From Sorghum bicolor (lineage: Eukaryota > Streptophyta > Magnoliopsida > Poales > Poaceae), in assembly GCF_000003195.3 (NCBI RefSeq), contig NC_012871.2, positions 14,454,293-14,518,292 of the forward strand: a stretch of DNA of 64,000 bases, read 5' to 3'. Within the stretch, counting starts at the first letter, position 1, and each line of letters opens with the position of its first letter. A model generated the notes under the pieces. It did not search any database, was not told the origin of the DNA, and saw nothing but the letters and a program-made list of their open reading frames with translations. Of the stretch, positions 9,689 through 21,928 are shown one piece after another. The position numbers were made by a program, and so were the translations under genes.

Positions 9689-12600
9689 CTATTTGAGCTG
9701 CCTACTGAAATCTGGGAGATCAATGAGTTGAACCCTTGGTATAGCCTCTGCTTCTTCCCTCTCTTTCTGTGTGTTGTATCCCCATGTCACTGAGCAAACA
9801 GCATCCGGCAACATCAACAACACAGATTAGTTTTGACTACTGAGTAATCAATCATTGGGTTTGGTTAGAACCCTGACTTACCCAGGTAGAGGTTCCATTT
9901 GTCCAGCGCTGGTTCTTTGATCACATTCTTCAGAGTCGCAAGTCGGTCCTCGACGAAACTGTTCAGGTGCAACAAAATCAAGTATACAACTGTAATTCCT
10001 TGATTGGCAGTAATAGTGTATGTCCCAACTAATTGATTAGGTGGGGAAGTAATATGTATATATTGTTGGCCAGAGCTAGCTATATAACGCAGTAAATGAT
10101 ATCAAATTCGATCATGTGAAAGTGGACTTACTGAAGTTTTAGGCCTTGGTTCTGCGGCATTTGCTGCAGCTGCTGGAGAACTTTAACCTTTGGACTGAAG
10201 AATGAAATCACAGATTCAGTAACATAATCCTTGATATGTGAAGGAACAGAAAATAAGTGCCCTACTAACCCAGTGCCAAGGCCATATATCCTTTCAGAGG
10301 GAAAGTCTATTCCAGCCAATTCTTTGAGTAGAGCTTCAGCAAATCTACTCTGAAAGACAACTAAAAAGTTGTCAGTAGAAGATCAGCATTCTGCATTAGC
10401 TACAGCGCAGAACTAAAAAAGTAAATTTGAATTAACTAGCTGGAAACAAACTTCTAAGTCTCTATTATAAAAATATGTCAACAAAACGGTAAAGCCTAAA
10501 TATGGTTGTCAGAATCATTTGGCGAAACACAATGCTCAATTGTTCATAAACATGTACATAAAAGAGAAATGAAACCATGAACTCATGATACAGAATATCA
10601 CAGAAAGTTAGACCACACAGCAGGAAAATGTATGAGATAGACCTGTTTTGTTGTGACTATGTAAGTTTCGGAGCTTGAAAGCTTCAATGCATCAGCTGTC
10701 CCAGGATAAAACCTGCAGCCACATAATCTTGTCCATGAGTTGCACAAGATCTTTTGTTCTATGTATAATGAACATGAAACACTTCTGAGCGATGTTGCTT
10801 CAACATTTTTGAACGTTTAATATCTCTAAAACTGAAAATAGACTGGGAAAAGTGCAGATGCTTCAAAGCGACTTACAAAATTCTAGTTATTCAAGTCAAA
10901 CAACATAAATTAAGTTAACTTGTAAGGCAGAATCATACACACAAGCAATGCGCCAATAACACACAGCAAAGCACATATGTATCATTCGCATGCTCATGGA
11001 GACCATGCACAGAAAAGGCTAGGTTGCAGACATGGAGCCAATAATCAAGAACTATTAATGATCAATTTTCTTTCCAGCCTATTTGATAGCCACTAATCAA
11101 TATATCACATTGAAACATACAAATTAGAAAGCCATTTACTAGTTTGTCCCAGTGTCCCACTAACATACAATGAGGCTTTTTTCCTCAAAAAAAAAACATA
11201 CAATGAGGCTTCTGCTGCTACTTTCTTTAAATATCTTTGTATGCTCTAAGGGCACTACCATACAGAAATGTACAATCCATATTACATCCATGATCAGCCT
11301 GAGAGTGTTTCTGAAAGTTCAGAAGTGTTCCCCTCAACCGAGGATAGAACCAAACTAATAATTGTAAAAACGAAGTGTTTATTTAAATCTGACTTAATTT
11401 CTCTGAATATATTTGTCAGAGCAATAAGAAAATATACACCAATTATTTCATAGATTAGTCACCTGTTAGCACCTATCCAGCCAGAAAAATCATTTTCAAT
11501 CCAATCATCTCTTACACGGCCAAAGAGATCTACAAGAGATTCCCTATCTTCTTGCCACTCATCCATGAGAGTGGGCTTCAGTTTTAACCAGTTCTCCAAT
11601 ATTTCTTGGATGCTAAGCCCATCTGCAACCTTGCAAATATTACCTTAATATAAAAATTCGATCAAGCCAGAAGCCTATAACCATTTGGCCTATTCTGTTA
11701 CCACCTAAAACAGGAATCATATTACTTGGTCATGAATACACTACAGATGAAGCACTGCAGAACTTACTGATGATTTTCGAACAGAGGGTATCTGGATCTC
11801 AACAAGCAACCTTACAAGCAACAGGTTCTCATATCCTGTTTCCACCACTGGACGAAGCTGAAATAGCACAAAACATTCTAAGTAATGAATGTAAAGTAAA
11901 ATCCTATGTTCCTCGTCATAGAACCAATATGAGGACATGGTTCTATTATGCTTCACCAGGAAAACAAGGTCAATTTATTCATAGAACCATTCTTTAAAAA
12001 AAACAAAAAAGATTGATTACCATTGATGTTCTACTAGACATTTAAAGTTCAAATGTTTAGGAAAGTGTGGATCAAATAACTACTCCCTCAGTTCCAAATT
12101 GCAAGTCGTTCTAGCTTTTCTAGGTACATAGATTTTGCTATGTACCTAGGTATACATTATGTATAGATACATAGTAAAAACTATGTACCTATAAAAGCCA
12201 AAACGACTTACAATTTGGATCGGAGGGAGTACGTACCAACACATTTGTTGTACTGGAATAAATTCATACAGTGGGTATGTTAATTTTCATGTGTTTGGGG
12301 AAAGTGGAAAACAAAGTGAGGAACAGAGAAAGGTTTTGCACTCAAATACCACCACCCTCTTAAGTGACCACCTGCTACAAGAACCTTAAAATTTGTTTAG
12401 ATATCCTTCAATACTAGGGCTCTTTGGTACCAAATAAAATGCACCTAAGTTTAACCTGGACCCGGATCTGTATCTGCACCATGAGGAGAAGATAAGTTGC
12501 TGCAGCTCCGGCTCCTTGCTACAGTGCACGGAGGAGCCAGAGCCGACGCAGCCGAAAATAGTGGCTTTGCTGGCTCCTAGTTCATTTTGAGGAGAGAGAA

Positions 12601-13609
12601 ACATCTCCTCGCTGCAGTGCACAGAGGAGCTAGAGCCAGAGCCAGAGCTGGAGCCACCCAGAGCTCTACCAAACGGGGATACATTATGGTGGCCGGCTGA
12701 TATGGAGTATGGACTTCACTACTACAGCAGCAATGATGGATGGGGTTCGCTGGCAAGGAGTATCAGTGGAAGTAGATTCTTGGTTGGTTTTTATAACCCT
12801 AGGCAATAACAAGCTAGGTTGAACTAAGGGGCTCAGTAGTTCATGACAGGGCATCAAAAGACATAACAAAACCAGCAATATGAGCAAGCTGCACGTTGCA
12901 CACTGTTCTGGACCACTAAACTCAATGACCCACATGAATCTACTTAGGCGGCGGGGGGGGGGGGGGGGGGGGGAAAAAAAAAAAAAAAAAAAAATCTCCC
13001 CCAAAAAACCTTCCCACCAATTAATAAGCTCAATTTTGCAAAACCACGGCATTACTAAATGGAGCTTTGATATGCTAACTTGGTAGCTAAGCACATACTA
13101 CATAGGCATCAGCAAGTACTGGGTGGGGATTGGGAACAAGATAGACTTACGGTGTACATCTGCTCCACTATCCACTCCTCCATGGCGGCGTCAACCTGCT
13201 CAAACAGCGACGGCCACCTCACCTTCGCAGCCTACCATAGCACACCGAGTCAACCAAGAACACACAGTTGCATATTTCACGCATACCAGGCCCGGAAGAA
13301 ACAAGACCGAGGACGGATGAAGAAGACCTTGACGGCCGAGAGGGAGCTCTCCCCGCAGCTGTCGCACAAGACGCCGTCGAAGTCAAGGGCGTACAGGTCG
13401 CCGCCCATCGCGGCGCGCGGGGGCCTCGCCGCCCTTGCTCCTCTCTCAACTCCTCCGGCCGGGGGAATGGACCGAATGAAGTAGGAGCGGACACTTCCTA
13501 TAGGCAAGGGGAGGCGACCGCCCCAGCTACCCGCGGCCGGTAGACTCCCCACCCACCTCTCCAGACGGCCAGGCGACGGACGCAGGCCGAGGAGACGGAC
13601 GGCGACCAT
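9689..13609 (-). CDS. HAD-superfamily hydrolase, nine exons
   Basis: A haloacid-dehalogenase-like hydrolase. Such enzymes usually remove phosphate through an aspartyl-phosphate intermediate; the substrate here is unknown. Exons (minus): 13609-13328, 13231-13151, 11857-11768, 11629-11463, 10712-10643, 10349-10270, 10194-10132, 9958-9882, 9789-9689. All introns are GT-AG and the phases join without error. From the ATG at 13408 the protein is 269 aa; from 13609 it is 336 aa. Motif I is LDFDGV, with Asp9 (nucleophile) and Asp11 counted from Met68 of the long form. SETYIVTTKQ resembles motif II and LHFVEDRLATLKN resembles the motif IV acidic region. The extra 67 residues of the long form are Arg/Gly/Pro-rich with few acidic residues and could be an organelle-targeting peptide. 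Introns hold MITEs and a poly-G/poly-A tract. Confidence 0.88.
12083..12229. repeat. Stowaway MITE in HAD-gene intron
   Basis: CTCCCTCAGTTCCAAATTGC and its complement form the termini. The TA duplication lies at 12081-12082 and 12230-12231. The 147-bp element is almost fully palindromic. Confidence 0.9.
12417..12677. repeat. GC-rich MITE-like insertion in HAD-gene intron
   Basis: Ends read GGGCTCTTTGGTACC and (inverted) CCCCGTTTGGTAGAGCTC, with GAGCCAGAGCC-rich inner repeats. The target duplication is unclear. Confidence 0.5.
12953..12994. repeat. Poly-G/poly-A junction
   Basis: 21 G followed directly by 21 A inside the HAD-gene intron. The exact length is uncertain because such tracts assemble poorly. 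Confidence 0.8.
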
Positions 13610-13669
13610 TGCGTGCGTGAGGCTGACTGGCTGAGGAAGAAGAGGCAGGTGAATGAGTATGGGCTTTTG

Positions 13670-13761
13670 TGGGCCAGTAACGATGAAGAGAGAAAAGGCG
13701 GATGATGGAAGGCCCAGATCACAAAAAAAAACCGAAAAGCTGCAGGTTAGCTTTTTGGGCC
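13670..13761 (-). promoter_or_regulatory. Site II (TGGGCC) cluster upstream of the HAD gene
   Basis: TGGGCC at 13670-13675, GGCCCA at 13711-13716 and TGGGCC at 13756-13761, 60-150 bp upstream of the longer start codon. Site II elements of this kind are TCP-binding motifs common in plant housekeeping promoters. No clear TATA box was seen nearby. Confidence 0.5.
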
Positions 13762-14178
13762 ATTTGTCTACGAGACATCACAAAACATAGTCTTGGTGGT
13801 GAGGAGAGTGCATGGACTACTTTTCGTACTTTTGAGAGAGGAAAAGTAATTTTTTTTTCCTATTTTTGCTCTCGATCTCTCTCTAGAAAAAGCTCCCGGC
13901 CTCATCTAGTAGCACAGATATCACAACAACTGACAGAATAATGCATGCATTTTTCACACATTAAATTGCCTTGGCTATGACAGAATAATTCTTCTTTGGC
14001 TATCACAGAATAATTCTTCTATATATATAGGCGGCCAAATGCCACACAACTAAACTAGCACAATAGGTTCCATTGACTTGGCACAGTTAAATTGTCGATT
14101 GAGCATGAATTTGCATATGTTACAAACTACAAACTTTTGTAAGTTTCGCCCACCCTGAGTGCTAACATAAGAGAAATA

Positions 14179-15041
14179 CTCCCTCCGTACCTCTAATAGA
14201 GGTCGTTTTACAGTTTGAACGAAGTTGAACAAAAGATGTCGTTCTGCTACATGAACGCATCTTTGGACGCCGCTGCCCCTGGCGCTTGGGCTTCCGCACT
14301 GTGACGAGTTATTAGCGCCGCGCTCGTTGCATGCACGATTGGCCTCCCATCTGTGTGAGTTAGTAGCGCTCGCCGCTCGCCCTCGCATACCGCAAAATGC
14401 AAGCAGCTAAGGGCCTGTTTAGATTTGAAATTTTTTGGTCCAAAGAGAAAAAAAATTGTGGAATTGGAGCCTGTGAACTAAACGGGGCCAAAAAATTTTG
14501 GCGCAAAAATTTTGGGCTGCAACTGTGCACGCACTCCCATAGAAACCCACCAATGACAACTGCAAATGCATGCAGCCTAAGTTGTGTCAGAAAAAAATTT
14601 ATCAAACTAAACACCTAAAATTTTTCGCGTGTTCTGACCATAAAAAAATTACCACTTTGGCCAAAAAAATTCAAATCTAAACAGGGCCTAAGCTAAAAAA
14701 AGACAAGTAATCGAACATGTATGCATGCAGCAACACCGCTCGCGCGCCGCAAAACGCAAGCACCTAAGCCAGAAAAAAAGATGAGGAATCGATGAATATG
14801 TTGCATGAAGCAACAACGTTATGCATAAATTGCAAAAAAAAGTGAGGTTCACGGCATTCGAACTGTGGACGACATCCACATAGTATGGTGAAGTAGCCAC
14901 TCCAGCTACAAAAAGTTCTTGTCTACATAACATTCGTACTTGTATTTAATAAGGGCAAACAGAGAAAAATGTTCACTAACTAATGACTCCTTGGTAATCC
15001 CCTCATGTCCTAAACGACCTGTATTAGCGATACGGAGGGAG
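14179..15041. repeat. Enlarged Stowaway-like element containing another MITE
   Basis: Termini CTCCCTCCGTACCTCTAATA and (inverted) CTCCCTCCGTATCGCTAATA, both followed by AGGTCGTTT-type sequence. TA duplications at 14177-14178 and 15042-15043. Net length without the nested MITE is about 580 bp, long for a MITE. A CGCAAAAYGCAAGCAYCTAAG block occurs both before (about 14391) and after (about 14748) the nested copy. Confidence 0.75.
14411..14688. repeat. Tourist-like MITE nested in the Stowaway-like element
   Basis: Inverted ends GGGCCTGTTTAGATTTGAA, flanked by the direct repeat TAA at 14408-14410 and 14689-14691, as in PIF/Harbinger-type MITEs. Confidence 0.85.
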
Positions 15042-15043
15042 TA

Positions 15044-16222
15044 CATTGCATGACACTTGCATTTGTTGATCTTAAGGCTTATTCTTGATTAGGACGAATA
15101 GCCCTTGAAATAATTTTTTTTGAAAAAAACTAAAATCAGAATTATGAGCTAAAATTATGACATAGTTCATAATTTTTGTTGTTTTCTTATGGTAATATAT
15201 AGAAATTCTAACACTGTGAGAAAATTCTCGTGTGACATTGAGAGACTATTTTTATTTGCACAAAAGCCCTATCTTATTGTTGGATGGATTTTTTTGGTGT
15301 AGTAAGGATTATTACTCATCCCTATAAATACATATACATAAACTCTACCCTAAGAATATCTTTAAAGTTTAAACCAGCAAATCTTAAAATTAATAAAGAC
15401 ACCATAAACACCTTGCTATAAAAAAACATCACCTACCATTAAAAATAGAACACCGTTAATCGATTGAAGCATAGATTGTTCGGAACTAGGATTGTGCACG
15501 TCCCTTGTGCGGTTGTGCCGTGGCACCATGTCCGAATCACGTCCCTACGTGTGGGGCCCACTGTGACACCCGAATCCATGCTGCCATGCCATCCATAATC
15601 ATCAGTTATTATTATTAACTATCAAAATATGCCCGTGCGTTGCTACGGGAGCAAATAGATGTTTGTAGAAAATGAGCACTTTGTTATATTTATTTATGTT
15701 TTATCCTTTGTATTAAATTTGATAATTTTTAAGCTTTTAAAACTGACTTTGAAGGAGACTGTCCATATATAGTTTATATACATTCTCTTAGACTTTTTAG
15801 GATTTTTATTTCATGCGCAATGGCACCTTATACTCTCTGGTTGAAAGGAGCCTAATAAACTTTTGAATTATAATTTGTAGATTTGATTTTGATTTTATAT
15901 AGATTGTATAAGTTTGTGTCAATTTATGCATTGTTCGTGAAAAGACAAGAAGCTAACAATATACTTTTTATTGGTAAGCTGAAGTCTATGTAAATCTTGA
16001 GATTGATTTTTATTGTGCATTGCAACTGGAGAAAAGCATCAAATGGCCATAGAAAGTTACGACATAATGTTACATTCTACTTATAGTTATGTTTTTTATA
16101 AAAATTAAAGTCCATAATTTATTTTATTGATAACCATAACATCTATAGTATTAGATAGTTAATATTTAAAATAATATGTAGCTTGGCGACATATTTATTT
16201 AATAAAAAAAATAGAAATTAGT
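15044..16222. other. AT-rich intergenic DNA, no gene recognised
   Basis: No coding sequence is evident. ATGCCCGTGCGTTGCTACGG near 15630 is a dispersed grass-repeat signature marking the start of an AT-rich repetitive block. Confidence 0.5.
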
Positions 16223-16866
16223 CAAACCTTCTCTTACTTTAATATTATCTCTTATTATACCTTAGTATTATATTAAAACATGAGAAGTTTGTTGGTAGCT
16301 TTATTTTTTTATTTAGATTAGGATTTCTATGAAATATGATATATCAGTTAAGTGTATGTAGATTATAAACACATGGGTTAAATGTATGTAGATTATAAAC
16401 ACATGGACTTATAAAGTGTTTATATGACATAACAACACACCATGCAAAGGTAGTGGAAGCATCCTCAAACATAAATTTAGTTAAATTAGTAAATCAGTGA
16501 GATATAAAGGAATTGTGCTGAAACTTTTACCACAAATCAAACATCAAACCTTCTCTTACTTTAATATTACCTCTTAATATACCTTAGTATTATATTAAAA
16601 CATGAGAAACTTGTTGGTAGCTTTATTTTTTTATTTAGATTAGAATTTCTATGAAATATGATATATCAGTTAAATGTATGTAGATTATAAATACATGGGT
16701 TAAATGTATGTAGATTATAAACATGGACTTATAAAGTGTTCATATGACATAACAACACACCATGCAAAGGTAGTGGAAGCATCCTCAAGTATAAATTTAG
16801 TTAAATTAGTAAATCAGTGAGATATAAAGGAATTGTGCTAAAACTTTTACCACAAATCAAGCATCA
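16223..16866. repeat. 322-bp tandem duplication
   Basis: Two direct copies starting at about 16223 and 16545, each beginning near AAACCTTCTCTTACTTTAAT and ending at ACCACAAATCAARCATCA. They are nearly identical. Each copy has an internal short repeat of AAATGTATGTAGATTATAAA. Confidence 0.85.
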
Positions 16867-17401
16867 CATTAAATAGGCTATTATAAATTTTTCATAATAA
16901 TTAGAGCAAGATAACTACAATTTTAGTTTTATACTAAAAAGCATAGGCAAACATCTACCAGCAAAAAAAAGTATACTAAAATTTGTGATATTTTTTATTT
17001 ACTATATGATCTAAATATGTGGAGCTTAAAAAATTTGTTTTGTAATTTTTAGATTTTTCTATGAATTACTATATATTTATTAATTTTTATAGGAGATTTT
17101 GCATTAGGAACCCTAGAAAAACTTCTATTCTTTTTTCTTCCTCTTCCGGTAGTCTATGTACGGGCTCATTGGCTCATTGTGGATGCGGTAACCGATTGGC
17201 TGATAAATTTGCACTTAGACCCATGTACTTTCTTCATTTTTAATATACATTATAGGAGATTTTGTATTGGAAATCCTAGAAAAATTTCTATTCTTTTTTT
17301 TCTCCTCTACTACAAAGTACCGGAAGCGGACATCGGATAGCCGGGCAGAAAAGGTATGGGCACACTAAAATTTTCTCCTAAATAGGTATAGACTTGACAT
17401 A
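16867..17401. other. AT-rich intergenic DNA with a short duplicated segment
   Basis: No gene seen. A TAGGAGATTTTGYATTRGRA segment with downstream CTTCTATTCTTTTTT text occurs twice, near 17090 and 17263. Confidence 0.5.
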
Positions 17402-17631
17402 GGTCTTATTTAGATACACCTAAAAACCCAAAACTTTACAAGATTTCTCATCACATCGAATGTTGCGGCACATGCATGGAGTATTAAATATAGATAAAAA
17501 TAAAAACTAATTACAGAGTTTGTCTGTAAATTGCGAGACGAATTTTTTAAGCCTAGTTACTCTATGATTGGACAATGTTTGTTAAATAAAAACGGAAGTG
17601 CTACAGTGTCAAAATCCATCTAAACAAGCCC
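17402..17631. repeat. MITE of the GGCCTTGTTTAG family
   Basis: Has the family core CACATCGAATGTTGCGGCAC and the ends GGTCTTATTTAGATAC / ATCTAAACAAGCC. Confidence 0.75.
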
Positions 17632-17932
17632 ATGATAAATAGTTTTAGAGAAAAAGAAGATTAGGTATGTAGTAGTACTGTAATTCGTGATGTAGGAGTA
17701 ATCGGCTGTCTCCTCCAGCGCCCCACCAAACAAATAACTAAAATTAATTAGTGCAAATCATCACCCAAAAGGGGTGACGGAGGAACACAAAGAAGGAAAG
17801 CTCCCATTGCCAAATTGCTGGCTCTGGCTCTGGCTCCTCCCCGCCCCCAACTCAATCCCCCCGCGCCGCCGCCGCCGCTGGCGGACCGACCCCGCCTCGC
17901 CGGAGAATCCACCAGCGTCGGTTTCACCTCAG

Positions 17933-19170
17933 GTACCGGCCTTGCTTCTACCCACACCCATCTGGACCTTGTTCGTTCAATCATTGCGTGGCGCTCGCCG
18001 TGGCAGCGGCGCGCTTCTTGATCTGTTCTCGGGTTCCCCTCACGGCGCAGGCGGGAATCCTATCCCTGGACGACGAGGGCTTGGGGGTTAGCTAGCCGCC
18101 GCTGGTTGTTGGATGCGAGCCTGTATTGGGCATGTCTACTATCAGCTGGCGGGGAGGGCGTTAGGATGGCCGTGTTCCTACTGATTTTGGTGCGGGTTGA
18201 ATAGTGGGGAGAAAATTCTCGCTTGCCGTAGCTGTTAGCCTGCTACCACCAGGTGGTCTCGTGTGCAGAAGAGATGTTCCATGCTGCTCATTCTCTAAGC
18301 GTATACCATAAGAGTCTTAGCAAGTGAAACTCAGGATAACGATAAGCCCATCACAGGATAGGATATCATGGCGTGCCCGTGTCTTTGAATGGTCAGGTAG
18401 GAGTGTTAGGACATCCGAGAGTCTTTGTGCAAGAAATTTAGCTAGTTGCCTAGTCTGAGATGATATTCCTGATATGTGCGGGGTTGTTGATTTAGTGTCT
18501 CTTGCAACTTGGATCTTGAGTTTTAACTGACATCGTAGATTATCCTGAGATCCTCCAAAGTTAATGCAGATGTCAGTGCTAGCTGTCAGAAGGTTTCACT
18601 TAAGACCCTTGCCTGCTGGTGTGATGTAGTCGTGTAGACATAGGCAGAAGAGGAATCATGTGTGATTGCGCTTAGGAATGTTGGAAGGTCAGTTTGATGG
18701 ACATGTCAGGTGTTGACGTGTTGTTGCAACACAGTCGAGCACAGTTATGGAAAGGTAAGCTGCTGGGATGTGAAGGGAAGTTGGAGAGCACTGTGAAGAC
18801 ATGGATCATAGTGGAGGCACTAATTGCATATAGTGGCATAAGTGAATAAGTACAGGATAGCTTTAAAGCCACAGAATAAGTGAAGCAGTGAACATATGAA
18901 CCATAATGTGGTGGTGGTGATGGCTGGGGATGGGTCTTTGCTAATTAGCATATGTTTTTTTCTCTCTTTCTGCCACTAGTTCTACCCTTTTGCTACAAGC
19001 TTACAACTGGGAAGCAGCAGTTGTTTTTCGGGACCTAAAACATCCTATGAATGAATTATCTTTGTGGATGAGCATATATTATGAGATGCATTGGTACAAT
19101 ATGATGATCTGCACTAGCATTCAACTTCTGAATTTTGACATCTAATATCGAGTTTTTGGTGTTTTGATAG
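17933..19170 (+). other. 5'-UTR intron of the ATI-like gene
   Basis: A GC-rich leader exon (from about 17770) ends at CACCTCAG with a GT donor at 17933. The acceptor TTTTGATAG precedes the coding exon at 19171. A long leader intron is common in plant genes; the boundaries are inferred from splice signals. Confidence 0.6.
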
Positions 19171-19180
19171 GTTTTTATGC

Positions 19181-20876
19181 ATGGCAGATGACAATGACGT
19201 CACTGGAGTGTCACCTGTGGCTGATGAATGGGATATGCTATCCCTGACTTCATCAATATATGCTAGCCCGTTATTCCGAAGAGGATTTGATCCAATTAAT
19301 TTGCCTGGATATGGGGATGTGATTAATATTCAGGAAGGCACACAAACTGGATTAGTTATGTCAGATGGCTTTGTGTTCCCTCCAAGTGAGCATGAAAATT
19401 TGCCAATAGAACCAGAGCATGACAATTTGCCAATAGAACCAGAGCATGATGAATCAAATACAAACAGCGATGGAAAGGAAAGTAGTTGTGCTGGAAATAA
19501 CGATGATGACTGGTGTCATGTATCACCTGAAGAAATTGATGGCATAAGTAATGAAAATCTATCTGACAACAGCAACTTGCCTGCTGCCAGGGAAGCTACT
19601 CTACCAGATTCCCAACCCACAGAAATAAATGCTAAGCGAGAGAAAGATCATACGACATGCAAGGCTGACCTTCCTTGTGAAAGATGGTGGAAAAGGAAAA
19701 CCACTTATCTATTTCATCATATAAAAGGAGTGACTACAGTCTGCTCAGTTGTGGCAGCTGGTGCTGTTGTTGGTTTTGTTGTAATGGGTCAGAGGTGGCA
19801 GCAGGACCATTGGCACCTTCATCAATTTAAGTTCAGTGTCAGTGGTGAGGTATGCCATCTATCTTTATCTGGAGAAGCTTTGCTAGGAGTGTCTTTTATA
19901 TTTCCATTACTCGTATTTCTTGTATGTTTGTAATCTATTTGGCCATGCTGATAGATAAAGCTGAAATTTATAAACTTAAAGGTACATTATGAAATACTGG
20001 TGATAAATGACCACACAAGGATTCATGTGCCTGTATTTAGTTCAAAGTGATGGATAGCAACTCCAAAGTCAACCTATTTTGGATGTTTGCATTTTGCAGT
20101 TTTTATGATTACTAGACCTAGTTCATTTTGACGAATATGCTTGTCACCAAGTTGTTCTGTTCTGTAATTTTGCTTCTGATTGTGGAACATACACTCCTCT
20201 TGAGCTAATTGTCCTCTTGACAAAAATTCATGTACTCAAATTTGCTGAACACTAGTTTTCCAGTCTGAACATTCCACAGCTTGCTCCTATTTCATTCAAG
20301 TCTTGAACATTCCACAGCTTGCTCCCATTTCATTCAAGTCTGTTTCATTGACAACTGTTGTGTTCTCTAGAACGTTTTGTTGAATACACATCCCCTCTTG
20401 ACAGTACTAGGCTCGCTTACCAGATGTTGATTGATCTGTTCATTTAACTGATGAGAGAGAATAAAATCTTTTGCACCAAGTTGTTATTTTGACCTTGAGG
20501 ATTTTGTACCTTTTCCTAGACCTCTGTTTTGAACTGGATGTATTGCTTCCTCAGTTCCTCTTGGACCTAAACTCATTTTAAGACTTTTCTAGTCAAATCA
20601 TAGTTGACAATGTAATCTTATTTTTGCCAAGTAACACATTTGTGTCTCTATATGAAATTGGGCTTTTTACTGCATGGGAATTGCTGTAACTTTTAAGCGA
20701 ATTAATTTTGTTTCTGGTAACCAACTAATCATATGGTTCACTGATGTTCACTCCGACAGAGCATGAGTCGAGTCATTGGAGCATTCAGTCGTTTGAAGGA
20801 TGGGCTTCCCGGGAGTGAGCAGCTAAGGTCTCTGCTGCCGACTCGCGTACTCCCGCAACAGCCACTGAGCGCTTGA
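19181..20876 (+). CDS. ATG8-interacting protein (ATI1/ATI2-like)
   Basis: A single-pass membrane adaptor resembling Arabidopsis ATI1/ATI2, which bind ATG8 and mark ER- and plastid-associated bodies for autophagy. Coding exons are 19181-19849 and 20760-20876 (261 aa). The donor is GGTGAG|GTATGC and the acceptor CCGACAG|AGC. The acidic N-terminus holds two possible ATG8-interacting motifs: WDML (17-20) and WCHV (111-114, after DDD). A basic WWKRK (169-173) precedes one membrane segment at about 183-203, then QRWQQ. The C-terminal exon (SRVIGAFSRLKDGLPG) matches the ATI tail. The imperfect 10-residue repeat HENLPIEPE/HDNLPIEPE lies at 71-90. Retaining the intron would end the protein early at 19933. 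A tiny upstream ORF overlaps the start. Confidence 0.88.
20265..20342 (+). repeat. 39-bp tandem duplication in the ATI-like gene intron
   Basis: TGAACATTCCACAGCTTGCT-led unit present twice (20265 and 20304) with one mismatch. It lies in the second intron. Confidence 0.85.
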
Positions 20877-21622
20877 GCACAGGCACCAAATTTTGGTGGC
20901 AGGGACTGCTTCTAGTGGCAATTTTTGTTGCTTATATTATATATGATTTTGAGACAGTTCATTCTTTTCTTGTGCTACTTTATTTTATCTTACTGTAAAT
21001 TAGATCGAGATTTTCATGGTGCTGGAATATTATTATCTTTAGTACGTAGCAACTGTAAAGTACATGGTGGAAACACAGGGGGCACAGCAACAATATGTGT
21101 AATTCTGTATCCTGTCTTGCTACATTGTTGCATTACAAACCTGTTTTACTTTTTCTATCTCAATAGCACGCGCTTGTATTTTGGTTTGTTCGTGCACTAA
21201 AGCTTGTGAAGCTTCATGTCCAGTGGTGACAATTTCGAATTTCATAGTTCCAAATTTTAATATAACTCCAAATTATTATTTTTTTCTCTCTCCAATGTGC
21301 AGGAGAGTTGTGTAGCTTTTTTGTATCAGAGAGAATAAGAGGTGAAGAGCCCCAAACAAAGCAGCACTTCAATGTCTAGAAGGCCGTATAAGGTTGCAAA
21401 ATAAAAATACAATCAGGATTAATCTCACGTAACAAAAACAAGCACCACCTCAAGTCCTCAACAGGGCTTGGTCTGTTACTACACCTTAGTATATGTATGT
21501 AGTATAGTTGGTGGGTACTCATTACTCATTCAAACTTTTACCTATCTCATTTGAGTAGGGTCAGATAAATTCTTTTTAATAGAAAATAGTAGGATAGCAT
21601 GAGGTATCCGACGAATCAGATA

Positions 21623-21698
21623 CTCCCTCCATACTCTTAGTTTATATGTTTGACCAAAACTTTATTCAAAACGGCTTTCTTTATAGGTATGGAAGGAA
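21623..21698. repeat. Degenerate Stowaway-type MITE
   Basis: CTCCCTCCATACTCTTAGTT at the left and TATGGAAGGAATA at the right form decayed inverted ends. Confidence 0.5.
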
Positions 21699-21750
21699 TA
21701 TTATAGTAATCTACATGACGTATCGACTGGGTTACCTGTAACAAATGTTA

Positions 21751-21928
21751 CTCCCTCTGTTCTAAATTGTAAGTTGTTTTAGCTTTTCTAGATTCACATT
21801 GTTCGCTTGAGCTTATCAGCCGAATCTGCCAGCCATTCAACAGTGTTTTTCTCAAACAATAAATCAGCCAACGGTACTTTCTGCCATGATTTATGAGCCA
21901 AACATAGTATTTGTAATTTAGAATGGAG
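21751..21928. repeat. Stowaway MITE interrupted by a second MITE
   Basis: Ends CTCCCTCTGTTCTAAATTGT and TTGTAATTTAGAATGGAG. The insert at 21801-21903 runs from GTTCGCTTGAGCTTATCAGC to TTTATGAGCCAAAC; related sequence is at 34421-34529. Confidence 0.65.
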
